NCBI RefSeq assembly: GCF_949628215.1
Contig: NC_134276.1
Span: 102,489,799-102,553,798 of the forward strand
DNA: 64,000 bases
Source: Phalacrocorax aristotelis
Lineage: Eukaryota > Chordata > Aves > Suliformes > Phalacrocoracidae
Direction: 5' to 3'
This document shows, in pieces, positions 40,622-53,884 of this stretch. Numbering within the stretch: position 1 is the first letter of the stretch; every line of letters begins with the position of its first letter. The notes under the pieces are model-generated. The model searched no databases. It saw only the letters and a list, made by a program, of their open reading frames with translations, and was not told the DNA's origin. The translations under genes were made by a program, and so were the position numbers.

Positions 40622-42763
40622 TCACAAAGAGAAATAGACAAACATGAATATTCCAAGCGAACAGACACAGACCAGTCCAGTATTTAGTAATAGTTTAACT
40701 TTTGGAGTCTCTTCCAGCATTTGTAAACAAACAGTCTCTTCCTCGATCTCCCGAACAGCTCTCTTGTTCATGTTTTTACTTTTAAAGCCACAGAACCAAT
40801 CTATGAATTTCAAATGTCTCTCTCTATCATCAGTCTCTTCCTCGTGCTTTTTCTCCCCCATCAAAGCCGCCTGTCCGTTCGAATAACAATCAACTGGTGT
40901 CTCGACTTCAGAGTGACTCACAGAAATCACTGGGTTGCTGTCATCTCTGCAAGTAACCAGAAGATTGATATCCTCTGGCTTAATATTTTTAATATTTTCT
41001 TCCGATTTACCATTTGGAATGATATGGTTAGCATTTTCATTGCACTTGAGGATACTCTTTTCTTGCACTTTGTACAGCTCCCCCTTTGCAGCATTCTCTT
41101 TTACACTCCTGTTTTTCACGGCCCAGAATGTGGTCGTCCGAACCTGCTCCTTCGTAGGCGGAGGCGTGAGGAGGCTTACTATAAAGGTCACAATCCCAGT
41201 GATCCAGAACAGAGCTGTCGCAACATACATGTAATGGATGTTTTTGATAAAGCTTGGCCTAGTATCTGGCTGGTTACACTCCGGAGCACGATAGATAAAT
41301 GCCAGTATCAACCGTATCGCTCCAAGAACAAACCCAGCCATTCCGCCATAGAAAGCCCCCTGCTCATTGCAACGCTTCCAAAAGATACCCATAAGAAACA
41401 GAGCAGCCACCGGTGGGGTCAAGTAGTCTGCTACCTCTTGAATATAAAGATACATCTGACCACCTTGCATTTCTACAATTATCGGGACCCAGGCAATGCT
41501 TATAACTACCATGAACGCAACAAAGACTCTTCCTACAATCATCAGTTCTCTAGACGTTGCGCTCTTCCGAATGAGTTTGTAGACATCAAGTGTGAATATG
41601 GTGCTGGCACTGTTGAATATCGAGTCCAAGTCACTCATCAGTGCAGCGATCATCACAGCCATCATCAGTCCGCGCAGACCAACTGGCACAAGTTTCATCA
41701 CCAAGCGTGGGTAGGCAATGTTAGAGCATCCAGCTCTGCTCCCGCAGACTTGAAAACAGTGTTCTGGATTAATGCAGGCGATATCATCTGCAAACAGTAT
41801 TCGTGAAATCATCCCTGGGACAACTATAATAAACATCGGCAGCAACTTTAAGAAGCCTGCCATCAGAGTGGATCCTTTGGCATGAGCAATGTTTTTTGCA
41901 GCTAAAACTCTCTGCACTATGACTTGATCGGCACACCAGTACCAGACAGAAGCTGGGGTCTGTCCCAACAGAAATCCAGGCCAGGGAATATCTTCATCTG
42001 TTGGCTCACGCAACATTTTAAGAGCATCAGGCTTTGGGTCGACATTGCAGGAATCGGTATTGGAAATGTTGTAGGTTAACAAGATAGATGTAATATTTGG
42101 TGACGCTAACATGTACCTTCTTTTAACTTCTTCAAACCCACCAACCTCCGTAATACTTATGATCATAAGTGTGAGGGCACCAATAATCATAAGGAGTGCT
42201 TGAAGGGTGTCTGTGTAGATGACAGCCACAAGACCGCCAGTCACAGTCAACAGTGCAGTCATTCCAATAAGGAGGATAACTGACAAATAAAGGTTCCAGC
42301 CTAGTGATTCTTGAATAAAAAGTGCCCCTGAATATAAGTCAACTGAGAGTTTGGTGAAGATATAAAGAATTAGAGACAATGCTGCAAAATATATTTGAAT
42401 TCTATGCCCTCCAAAACGCTTGGACAAGTATTCAGGCATGGTGTACACTCCCGACCGGATGTAGACTGGGACGAAGACCCATCCTAAAAGCTGCAAAAGC
42501 ATTAAGGCGTTGAATTCCCATGCACCTACTGCAAATCCACTCGCTGCTCCAGATCCTGCGAGCCCAATGAAATGTTCACTTCCAATATTGCTCACAAATA
42601 AAGATGCACCAATAGCTACCCAGGTCATAGAACGCCCTGCCAAAAAGTAGCCACTTACGGTGCTCCGATTGTATTTCCACATGGCAAAAAAACCTATGCA
42701 CATTACAAGCACGAAGTACAGTGCCACAATGGCAATGTCTGCTGTTTCCAAAGAAGCCCTCAT
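40622..42763 (-). CDS. SLC5A3: Sodium/myo-inositol cotransporter 1 (SMIT1), single coding exon
   Basis: This is an uninterrupted 713-residue reading frame, against 718 in human SLC5A3, and it is near-identical to the mammalian protein over the transmembrane core. The protein is a plasma-membrane Na+/myo-inositol symporter of the sodium:solute symporter family, used for osmolyte accumulation and inositol supply. The N terminus begins MRASLETADIAIVALYFVLV, a first hydrophobic segment, and about 14 membrane segments follow. The two family signatures lie at about residues 176-201 (GGLVAVIYTDTLQALL) and 362-390 (LRGLMMAVMIAALMSDLDS). Two N-glycosylation sequons (N223-I-T, N232-I-S) lie in a predicted extracellular loop. 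Residues about 535-690 form a hydrophilic intracellular region before the last helix, which ends FMFVYFSL. The start at 42763 matches the conserved N terminus and has A at -3. An in-frame ATG 99 nt upstream adds 33 residues that I do not recognise from the family and lacks a purine at -3. The gene sits inside MRPS6 intron 1 on the same strand. Confidence 0.98.
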   Translation of the reverse strand: MRASLETADIAIVALYFVLVMCIGFFAMWKYNRSTVSGYFLAGRSMTWVAIGASLFVSNIGSEHFIGLAGSGAASGFAVGAWEFNALMLLQLLGWVFVPVYIRSGVYTMPEYLSKRFGGHRIQIYFAALSLILYIFTKLSVDLYSGALFIQESLGWNLYLSVILLIGMTALLTVTGGLVAVIYTDTLQALLMIIGALTLMIISITEVGGFEEVKRRYMLASPNITSILLTYNISNTDSCNVDPKPDALKMLREPTDEDIPWPGFLLGQTPASVWYWCADQVIVQRVLAAKNIAHAKGSTLMAGFLKLLPMFIIVVPGMISRILFADDIACINPEHCFQVCGSRAGCSNIAYPRLVMKLVPVGLRGLMMAVMIAALMSDLDSIFNSASTIFTLDVYKLIRKSATSRELMIVGRVFVAFMVVISIAWVPIIVEMQGGQMYLYIQEVADYLTPPVAALFLMGIFWKRCNEQGAFYGGMAGFVLGAIRLILAFIYRAPECNQPDTRPSFIKNIHYMYVATALFWITGIVTFIVSLLTPPPTKEQVRTTTFWAVKNRSVKENAAKGELYKVQEKSILKCNENANHIIPNGKSEENIKNIKPEDINLLVTCRDDSNPVISVSHSEVETPVDCYSNGQAALMGEKKHEEETDDRERHLKFIDWFCGFKSKNMNKRAVREIEEETVCLQMLEETPKVKLLLNTGLVCVCSLGIFMFVYFSL

Positions 42764-43065
42764 TTTTGTAAACAAAATGACTTCGCACAGCTGACGTCCA
42801 CTTCTCGCCCCCCAGCAAACGTCTTTTAAGCAACACGTGAACCAGTTAACATATATCAACACTGTGGATCAAATTCTTTGTCCCTTGGTTTGCTGTCCTG
42901 ATGCTGGTGGTTGTGGTACATTTACTTTCTCCGCTTCTCAAATGGAAATTTGGAACTTAGCACGCACTTTTAATCCACATTCCACAAGAGCATCAGCCTT
43001 AACTCAGTTGATGTAGGAGAAATTCTTAGTTGCAGCTAAGTTTAGTGAGGCCTACTGTACCAACC
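42764..43065 (-). other. SLC5A3: SLC5A3 5' UTR part of the coding exon, with splice acceptor at 43066
   Basis: On the minus strand a long pyrimidine tract ends in TTTGCTGCCTTGCAG, with the AG at 43066-43067, and is followed by GGTTGGTACAGTAGG. This is a strong splice acceptor about 300 nt upstream of the SLC5A3 start codon. Mammalian SLC5A3 transcripts have a noncoding 5' exon spliced to one large exon carrying the whole ORF, so this acceptor is the likely start of the large exon here. The 5' UTR carries an in-frame upstream ATG at 42862 in weak context. The acceptor sequence is directly visible; its use is inferred. Confidence 0.75.
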
Positions 43066-46000
43066 CTGCAAGGCAGCAAAGACAAAAGACAAAGATTGAA
43101 TTAGAGAAGAATTTCATGAAGTAATGAGAAAAAATTTGAAGTCTAGTAAAACAATGACTGAACACCACAGATTTTTCCCCCTTATACTTCCTGCTGTATT
43201 TATGCAATCCATAATACACATAATTAAATACTTGTAGAACTAAGTAGTTATGCCTTTTACAAGACAACTTTAATGTTTACAAGTAACTTAAGGGACGCAG
43301 CAATTCTGGAGTATTAAATGACCCAAATTCCCCAGAACAAGGCAAGGAACAGAAATACATTTCATTTCTCTTTATTTTAGAGTCTCGCAAGTCTACTTCT
43401 CACGCCACAAAACAGGCCTTCCTCTTTCAAGCAATCTTGGGGGGGAGGGGTGCAGGGGAACCCCAAACCAAACAAACCCCAACCTCTAAGGAGCATTAAC
43501 TTGGCTAATCACTTCCTGTATTGCTCTAGCACTGCACCCCACAAATCTTCATAGATCCTGGCATCACGTGCATGCACTTGAGGCACACCAGCTGGCTGCT
43601 AGAGCTAAAACTCAAGGCGAAGACACAACACTGTCAAAAAACAACATCAACTTAAGATCAGCTGGAGAACCAAGGTTATTCCGCAGGTTTTAGATGAGTT
43701 TGCACCTGTTTGGGGTACAGATGATGACAGGGTTAACATTTTACTCTGAAAGCTCTTCATACATATCCCATGTAATCAAAGTGAAGAAAAAGTCTCATTC
43801 AAACAAGTGACAAAAGTAAAAACTATGCCTGACATCTGGCGTTACGGTCTGTCTGCTGTGTGCCTTTTGATGCCCACACCTGCATGGTTTCAGGATTTTT
43901 GGGAAGCACCCTGGGCACAGGAGGAAGGAACAGAGGGATTTCGGTAGCAGTCACAGTTGCTAGGTTGCCAGGAAGCACTCTTCCCAGCACTATTTGCATT
44001 CAAGCGTGAAGAGGATCACTAGCATCAGCGGCAGAAGGTTTTAAGGCAGAGCATACCTTGCCACTGTATTCCTGAACCCCCAATCACACCCAATTCTACC
44101 AAAGGATGTCAGGAAACAGGCACTAATCTAGGCAAGCAGGACTGAAGTGCTCAAAGTGGACGGAAGGGAATAATAAGAAGACTTGCTGGCAAACAACCGG
44201 ACAGGCAGGAAAGGAAGGGACACTGAAGAGCTGCACACTAGCTCCTACCTCCACCATGGCAAAAGGATGCTCCTATCTCCTATTTATACCTTGGGAGGTA
44301 CCATTTACCCATACCCACCCAAAACCATTCATGCGTTTAGAGTGCTGGACATAAAATTCTTCTGACACTGAATGGGCACAGCAAGGGAGGAGAAGACCAA
44401 AGCAAAGAACTGGTTTAGTCTAAAGATCAGAACACAAATCTTTAGTATTCAAGATTGGTACAGAGGGTAAGGAACAGGTCTGACTCCATTCTTCTTTCTC
44501 ACCCACTGCTAAAGGTAATGCAGGCACAAAAAAAAAAAATAAAATCACTGGATCTTTTTTCTGACCATAAGGTCTACCAGCCTTAGAAGTCTTACAAGCA
44601 TCACCTTCAGGCATTCCTCCTTCCACTTCCTTTGCAGAAGTCCTCTGGCACTATGCTGAAGCTCACATTTCCCTATTAATTCATCTGTGATTAATGCAAA
44701 CACCTAGCTAATATATTCTAGCGTTTGGTTGGTCTCCTTTTTAGCATCCCTGTAGCATATTCGTTTTGTTTAAAAAAAGAGTAAATAAAAACATTACAAA
44801 CTCTCAGATAGACCATAATAAAACTACAGCTAAGGTGGAAAATGCGCACACTCCCCCCTCTGCCTAACTTTGTGCATTACTGAAGGCAGCAATGGTGCTG
44901 AGGTAAGAATGTGCACTTCTCATTAAGGCAGATGTATTTTTAAAATAGCTTACAGCAAACCACAACTTCAGCCTTAAGGAGAAATTCACAATCAAGTTAT
45001 TCTTACAAGCTGGCTGTTTTTCAAGAGTAGTTCAGAATCAAGAAAGATAATAAGGGTTCCCCACCACCACCACAAACCCACATGAGAATACAGATATTCA
45101 TTCTGCTGGAGTTATAGCCAATAATGAGAGACTATGGAGACATGGCACAAAATGGACTGATTACAGTAGTGTGCTAAATTTATCATGCTCATAAGCCTCA
45201 AGTCACAGATGTATTTTAAATTCTTCCACAGAAGAATTCACTTTTATCCCCACCCACAAATGCAGCAGAAGTTAAATGGTCTATTAGTTTAACCGAACAC
45301 AACACTATAAACACTGTAGATCATATGACACTATCAAATACAAGTATAATGCACTATTCTTAGTTTTAAGCACTTTTGAGTAATGCTTTAATAGTGTTGC
45401 ATCTTCTAGTACATTCCGCTAAATTTTCAAATGTAACTACATTTTAACGTTTAGACCAAAACTATAACTATTTTAAGGAAAGGGGAAGAAGAGATTTTAC
45501 TGAGACACAGTAGAAACAAGAAAAACTACTATACAGAAAATTAGAATAATGGGCAAGCTAAAGAAATAGTAGTAATCAATATTTTCCCTCTTCTATTGTC
45601 ATGCTGTTACTGAAAAAAATGTTAGACTTGAATTTTAGTTCGCTTCCCACCATCGTCCCTGCAGATTAATCAACAACCTTGCAAAACCTACTATACTATA
45701 TAATAATACGCAGAAATCACAAAAATATTTGTTAAAACTATGTTTGAGACAAGAGGTACCCAGCTCATAGCATGACTATTACAAGCATGTTCAGTCCCTC
45801 TGAGAAGTATGTAAGTAGAAGATGCAGATGCCCTTGAATAAATCGCGACATTTCTCAGTTAGGCAACTTGCCAAGCTACAATAGGCTCATTCTAACCAAA
45901 ATAAACAATACATGAAGTTTCTTGAGTATTTTCCACTGGAAGGTACAGCCAGACCATGCATTTGAAATAAGAAGTCTACAGAGTCTTGAACCATCACCTT

Positions 46001-49000
46001 TGTAATCAACATCTGAATTTTGCAGGGTTCAGCTTGCTTGAGCAGGAAGGTGGAAAGTTTTCAGTATAGCAACTACAAATTTGCTGCACCGTCACTAAAT
46101 TACTGCACTGAAGTAGCTTCTTGTACCAGTTTCTTATTAGACCTAATTCTAAAATAACCCTGGAACTTTTTTTCGTTACAAAAATGAGACTCGTCCCTCT
46201 GAACTTTCAGCAAGTTATGACCTCAAGTCTTAAGAAGGACTTTTGAGATGCCCCATGCGAGTTTAATCTCAAGTTATTAGAACAGCGTACATTGTGGCAC
46301 TGACAGGAAAAAAAAAAAAAGACAGAAAGACGGCGCTGCTGCCAAGGACTGTGAATTTTTTTTCCCCTAAGGCTGTTTTCTGGCTGGATCATATCAAAGA
46401 CACAAAACAATGTGCTTCCCTCTTGTCTGAAGATAGAGGGCTACAGCTTTGGTGAAACAATGCATATGTCTCTCCAACAGGCAGTCTGTCCTTTAAGAAA
46501 AAAAAGTCTCAAGCAATTCCCTGAAGAGATATTAGACAATGTGAAGCAGATTTAGGGTGGGATTTTTAGGAGAAATTTGTGTGATTGTTTTGAAGAAAAA
46601 CTTTCTCCACAGTGCTTTTCTAATAAGATGGGTCTTTAAATATGCCAGAATCAAACTGCTCCAGCCCTAAAGCAACTATTTGTTTTCTGCACAGTCTATT
46701 TCTCTTCTTAGCAGATGGGTAGTTTCTCAGTTGACTTCCCTTTTCTCTTACAGTTAAGGAATAAGTCCCAATGGCCAGTGCTGTAAAGGTTAATTTAGGA
46801 TGCAGATGCTCGTGTATCACACAGGTGCCCACTGCTATTTTGTCAGCAAATTAAGTACATACTTAACTTTATTCATAGACTTTAAAGTAGTTTTGAGGTT
46901 CTCTCTTAGAAACTGCGTTTTTCTTCTCCACCTTCTTCAAGCAGGGGTACGTTAACTCATACTGGTAGCATTTACCTACTGAACAACTCACTTGTATGGA
47001 AGAAATGTCCCCAGATCGCCAGGCTCAACAGCTACATGGAAGATATTAACAATCTCTCTCCCGGGGTGAGGGGAGAACAAAAAGCCTCATGCCCTGAGCA
47101 GGCTTCTATACACACCCCTTGAGTGTGCTGTCTGGCCTGCTCGCACTGCAGGCTATCTGCTGTGGACACACAAATGAGTTCCTACCTGTCCACTTGCATG
47201 GTGGATATGTATTTGTATGGACAAATTTGGAAGAAAATGGACAGGCTACCTCCCATAACCTTGTGTTTACAAGTCCAGGGTAGGTAGCCTATCTCTCAGG
47301 GGTGAAAAAAAACCCTGCTTCATTCCATTTATTGCAGCACTCCAGAACACAAAAAAAAAAGAGCACAAGTGTTCTTCATGGAATAACTGATATATATCAA
47401 CTTATCCTTATGTAGTACATGCCCTTGAGAAAGCAGGGGCTATCCTTGCCAGCTACTCAACAGAGCCCTAAACATCCATGACCACAGTTTCAGGACTTCC
47501 CCTCGTAAACCAAGAGCTATGGCAGAAGAGCTGGACAGGAATCCCACCTGAGACAGAGTACGTCGCAGGAAGCAGGAAAGCTCAGAGGCAGAAGATGACC
47601 TGTAGCAGCTACTAAATAACCTGAGTTAAGGTCTGTACTGGCATTCCCAGCTCAACAGGCTGGAGTAAAAGACCACATTTGCAAGTTACCTGCACCAGCA
47701 GCAACCTGACTAACCTGTTTGCCACACATGCTCTGCTGCCCAAAGTGGTACTGCATCAAAACTTCTGATGGCCTTGGAGAACAGAGGTGCCGCAGAGGCT
47801 ACTCTTATAAATCATCACTATCATAAAAGTCCAATTTCGAGGTGCAAGGTTCAAGTCAGTCACTCAAAGGAGTCATTATGAACACCTAATGCTTTTTTTT
47901 GTCTTGGGTTTCAGGAATCGCTCCAGTTCTGGTCTTCATTTTACTGCAGCATCAGAAAAAGCAGCTTGCTCCACAATACATTCTTCTTGATTCTTTTCTA
48001 AAGGACTGCTGAAGAAGACATGAGAGAAATAAGTAACCTCACAGCATGCAGTTCAGCAGCAGAAACAAGAGAACTACACTGCATTTGCCAGTCAGAAATG
48101 TAATGCTATGGTGGACTATGACAGAAGCAGTAACTGGAGTACTGTAAAGCCAGCTGAAGAGCACTGTGACTGTCAGTGTTAGAGTAGATCAATTTAGCTG
48201 TTGGTTTTGGTTTAAACCATTCTTTCCCCCCCATCCCAAGTGCAGATACTTATTTAGGTCTCCCACCAAATCACAAATTAAGGAGGGGGGGAAAAAGTGA
48301 CAAAAGAAAAAGGAAGCAGCTTCACTGCAGTGCTCATTCAGTACTCTGTAAACACACAGAAGCTATAGTACTGTTGAATTGCAAAGCAAGAGGAAGATGG
48401 CTTATTTTCTGAAATCTACTTCACCAGCAGTGCCTCAGCAAGCCAACTCATGCCACTGCCTGTGGCATTCACATTTGGATGGCTTCTTTCCCCAGGAGTC
48501 AGTCCCCATCACTCTGTCAGGAATAGTGGATTTATTTGCCTCCACTGTTCTTTCAAAAACTCCAAACACCTGAAGGGGAAGGAGGGTGTTAAGCTAGGGA
48601 TAGAATAAAAGGAGACAGAAAGTTCCTTTGTATTTGTTAAAATATTTCTTTCTGGTATATCTTTATCTTCTCCCTGCCTACCTAGACATACTGTAGTCAT
48701 CTTCCTCAGGTCTTAGGAAAGACTAGTCCATCAGCTTAAGTTAAACTATTAGTTCTAAAGAAAGTATGTAGGTAAGTACTTCCTTCTCTCCTTGTCAGCC
48801 CAAAGAATTGGCTTATGTTTACACGGGTGACATGTTATCTGGTTTCTGCAAAGAGACCAGAAAGTACAGCTGCTGCTCAGCACCTCTGAGGAACTGGACC
48901 ACTCTTCCCTGGTAAATGAGAAGAATCATTCTTGCCTCTGCCTTAACTCAGGCAGATGACTACCAGAGGCTCCAATGCCCAAAGACAGGTTCTCACTATA

Positions 49001-52000
49001 AGCAGCTCCATCCCTCAGCAAGGAAACCATGCTTTTCTTTGTAACTGCAAACAGATGATGTTCTTCCTTCCACACAGGAACTGGAAGCAGAAGAGGAAAA
49101 AGGGTACTGAGAAGTACATAGTCAACAGTAACTAAAGAGCACAATAGGGCAGAGAAAGCAAGCCATTTTAATGGAGGCAGGAGGGGGTGTCTCCTCCAGA
49201 AGGCAAAAAATAGAAGATTCTGGCAACAGGCAGCATCAGGCAGAATTTTCCCTGCCACGTAAGCGTGTCGAGACATCAGATGACACACCAAGTTGGAAGC
49301 TGCAGAGGGACACTGAGCCTGAAGACTCAAATTCCTTCTTGTGGCAACCCAAAGCTCAGAAGCACAGACATTTTTCACCACCACTGCCAAATACCATTTA
49401 CCTAAATTAGTCTGATGAAGTACTTAGTCACTAAGAGCAAGAGTAAGAGAATGGGTAAAACAAGCATAAATATGCAAGTATTCGATTTTTGTGGAGGATT
49501 TCGGACCACATAATCAAGTTTTTGGGACACAGAGGACGAACGTTATCACCCTGTTAGAAACACGCCACCAGAAGTCGTCGTAAAATCTCTACCACTACTG
49601 AAGATGACCATTTTTCTTTAGCTGCAACATACAAAGATGTGATCGATCCAGTTGGTGGTTATCACCATTCAACAGTAACTGATGTAACTGGCATACTCCT
49701 ATCCTAGAAAAATGTGCTAGTTCGTCCCATTTGAAGAGGATTTTGGCTAGGAAAGTACAAGACTTCAGAAGTTACTTGGGGAATTTGTAGAAAGGAATAG
49801 CAGAAGTGTGAGTCTCCATGCAACTAGGCAAAATACTAGGAAGAAATTTCTAGAGAGAATAAAAAAAAAAAGACTCATTAAGCTTATCTACTATTTCTTC
49901 ACGTTCCCATCACATTTATGACTGCCCACAATCTTTCCAAGAACATAAAGTATCACAAGTTTCATTGAAAGGCGAGACAGAAGTTTCAGGGGCATACATA
50001 ATCCTAGAATTTACATTTCAGGCCCTCTGAGCTTCCTAGCTTGCTGGGTAGTCTTGCAAGATTTCTGATCCTTCTTGGAGATTTCAGGACACCAAAACAA
50101 GGCTGAAATAAGTCATCTTGGTTATAAAACAACTAGCGCTATTCTACATCAAGCTTTGTAATTACCTATATTAAAAGCTACCAAACATTGATTTATTTTT
50201 CTAATCATTTCAAACTCCACTGAACACTCCAAACATATTCCCCTCCTGTAACCATGCTCTGCACGTACTTTTGGTTTTAATTATTACTGCTTAGATATTT
50301 GCATAACTGAAGCACAAGGACTGGCTTGCAACTGGACAAATCAGGATTAAAAATATGTGAGAAATAGTAGAACAATAGTCTCTATGTAGTTCCTCACAAT
50401 CATGTTTCCAGGGTTCATGACCCTTCCTTTACACCATCTGCTTCTTTCCCTCCCCTCTCCTCACAAGGGGTGATACCTTTTCTTTAGTATCTCATTTCCA
50501 GCACCAGTATTTGCACTAGTGCTCCCACAGTACAGGTCCTTCACTTACACAGAACTTGCCTTATTTTCCTTATTTTTATTTCCCATCTTTCTTGTTCCAC
50601 TTCTACATAACTAGTTATATTTTGCCTATCTGTCCTCCCTTTTATTTCCTCCTGCCCTTTCACCTTCTTATCAGCTCCTGTACAGAACGTACACCAGTGA
50701 TATTACTGCTGCTCCACTGGCCAGGCGGTTTTGAAGGGAACAACCTGGTGCCCGGTGGTTCCTGTTGCCCTCGGATAAGCTGCACAGAGGCTGGTATATG
50801 CAGCTCTATCAAGCAACTGCTTCCATATAGGCAACCCTTACATTGCCACAGACTTGGAGCAGAAGAGGTCTGGGCAGCTATGGCTCAAAGAATTAGCAGC
50901 CTGCTCTAGTTAGAGCCTGGCAAAAAGCAAGGTAAGTTACTTGATGAATAATCAACAACCACCAAAGTAATTTTTGGGTGGAAATTGCCAGTGCTCCATG
51001 CTCTGGAATAAGGCAACTGAAGAAATCAGCTCCTGAAAGAATGTGTGAAGAAAGAACGAACTTCCATCATTACAAAATACAGTATGTATGACGTATTAGA
51101 AGAAAGCAAATATACACACATTCATACTTGAATTAATTTAACAGCTTATTTTAAGTGATATAACGGACATCTTTAAAAGAGTCAGTCACTTGTAAGGGTT
51201 TTTACAACAATGGAGAGCAACAATGCTATTTTATCACAACAGGTTCTCCTTCATTCTTTTTCAAGAGTTAAAGGATAGACAATCTGCTCTCATGCTGAAG
51301 TTTACAAGCATCCCCCTGTTCATATACGCGATGCATCCACATGTATACATGCACACAGCGAACAGATGAGGGGAGATACACAGCCAAGAGAAAAAACCAC
51401 GTTGCTAAGTAGGTAATGGGGGCAAAGAGCAGAAGTCCTATCTTAAACATTAAGCTGCCATTCCTGCCCACTGAAGAGGGGCTAGCCAGCTCCCACTGAA
51501 GCCTGCCAGTCCCAGCACAGCACAAGGGCCTGCCCACAGTCCTGCCTCAGCACACAGGCTTGCAGCTCTATGGCTTTGGGAGCAAGAGTGGCACAGTTAA
51601 CCAGGGCATCCCATTACATACGCTCCCTGAAGCGCATCACTCGATACACTGTGGAAGCCTCTATAAACCAAGAGGCTTCAAGTCCCTTATTCTTGCCATC
51701 AACTTAGTCCTCACTCTGGACAGCTTTGCCACATTCATCTAGCTAGCAACTATCTGCCATAAAAAGTCTTAAAACTATTTTGTAGAAGAGAATAATCCTC
51801 TACCTCCCCCCACACCCAAGCCAGGCACTTGGCAGAAAGAGGACCACTCTCAAGTCTTAAGATTCAGAAGCAGCAAACACCAGCCAAGAGGGTGTCATTC
51901 TCAAATGCTGTCTGTATCACACACTTCAAAATCTAGTCATTCTTATGTAAATGCTTAAAGCAGAAAACAAAAAGCTCACTCCTACAGGGAGTCAATGCCA

Positions 52001-52969
52001 GATCTTGTTGTTTTCTAATCTTGTCTTTTAGTTCCAACTCTGGTCTTCTTTCCAGCACCACCCCCAACACAAGGCTCCTTCCCTGCTCGGCATAATGTGG
52101 TGAAAAAAAGCCTGTTTCAGCCTACTAAAAAAGTCAAAGGAAACAGAGGAAAACTTTTGTGTAATTTTAACCTACTAAGTAGGGAGGCGGGGTGGGGAAG
52201 ATGTACAATTCAACTGTAAGAACATGTAGGCTCACCAGAAAGGAAAGAAAATAAAACCAGTATCTGCCTGCTTACTGCCCTCTTCATTCTCCCCTCCTCC
52301 TTCCTAGCAACTAAGATATCACAAGCCCAATTGCTGCAGCTGCCTACACAGCAATTAAGTGTAATAGTCAAGATGTCAAGCAACACTACTGCCCATTACT
52401 ATGGCTTTCCTAAAATCTCAAACCATCTCCGCAGCAGGCAGGGAATTTTTGAAACGTGGCAACCCACTCCAAAGGCAAACATGATGCTGAAGACAAGTTA
52501 CATTGTATGAACATGCCAGCCAAACTGAGAGCCCAGATTCACTGCAGTGTTACAGAGGTGGGTGGATGGGTCCCCTAGTCCAAGTATTTGCTGAAACAAG
52601 GCAATTCAGTTTTAGACCACGACACATACTATGTATTTGTCCTTTGTTACAGGTGAAGTGGGGGAGAAGAGTATGCTGCTAAAAAATATCCATATGCTTC
52701 CTCATTCTTAGTGAAAGACTCTAATATAAAGTATTTTCAGACTGTCCGTTCACTTCAGCTCCAGTTACAAAGTTGTTTTGTTGAAGATGGGTGTCCCAAG
52801 AGTCGAGCAGCAGCAAGAACAGCATGGGAATACCGCCACCTTCTCTGTCTGTCCTAGGCTCCCCAGGCTGCCAATTTTCCTTGGAGGGTGTCTTGCATTG
52901 CCGCCCTGTGGTCAGTCTGCAAAACAGCATCAGAGCAATAGGAAGCCATTTCCAGCTCTTCCTTCCCTT

Positions 52970-52993
52970 CCCCCCCACCCCCCCCCCCCCCCC
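52970..52993. repeat. Poly(C) tract with one A interruption
   Basis: A 24-nt C-rich homopolymer in MRPS6 intron 1. Its length in the assembly may be unreliable. Confidence 0.85.
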
Positions 52994-53866
52994 AACTTCC
53001 TTCCCCAGGCTCTCAAGGGAGTTTCGGCAGGACGGGAAGGGTAGGAAGAGGAAGCCTCCCTGAAGAGCTTTCCTTTCTCCAGCAAGCGAGAACTCCTGCT
53101 AATTCACTAGCGGGTCACTACCCTTTCCTGCTGAAGGTCCTGCTGTGCCATGATCCCCCCCGCTGAACGCCAAAGATGACTCTCCTGGGAGAAAGTTAGA
53201 AGTAATTAGAAGTTCATCTTTTGCTATGAATAGTAAAGGTTAGAGCATGAACAGCTGTGTCTTCATTTTGCACCTCTACCTTCACCACAACTGTAGTCTT
53301 TGATTCAGGCTCCTGAGAGTAGGCAACATGCCGTTTACACACATCTGTACACTACTGAACCAATCTGCTAGCAAACACCCCGTACTATTTTTTATTTGCA
53401 TGTTGGAGTGTAGAAAGCTACACACGTGGGCAAAATTCGTTATTTCCACCCAAAGTTCCAGTCACTTCACTGGCCTTATACCTTTCTCCTCCCAAAGCAT
53501 CTCCTCCATATACTCACACATCGATGAACACAATCCAAGCCCCTCACTGCAGCTACCCTTCAAAAACAGTGAAACAGTGATACCACAGAGAAGCAGTTTT
53601 TTATTTAATTTATTTTGGGGGTGCTTTTATGGTTTTTAAGTGTTGCTTTCCTAAAAGTCACTGACTGGGGTCTCTGCTGATCAAGGCAATTTACAAATCC
53701 AGTATTTCTAGTGCAAGTCAATTACCTGATCATACACTACCTACAAAACAGGACAGAGAATGGCTGCTCAGCTTTGATTTCAGAAAGAAGTCATGAGCTT
53801 TTGTGAAAATTACATGCAGATAACTAGTGACAAAGTTTGAAAGTAAAAGTTTTCCACTAGTCCACC

Positions 53867-53884
53867 GCCCCCCCCCCCGCCCCA
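53867..53884. repeat. Short C-rich tract
   Basis: A nearly pure C run interrupted by one G, in MRPS6 intron 1. Confidence 0.8.

Noticed and set aside
40814..41806. 330-codon plus-strand ORF
   Set aside because: It is exactly antisense to the conserved SLC5A3 coding sequence and shows no domain of its own; a shadow of codon bias in the real gene.
42764..42862. Upstream in-frame ATG as the main SLC5A3 start
   Set aside because: The family N terminus begins at MRASLETADIA; the 33 extra residues match nothing I know in the family and the ATG has weak context.
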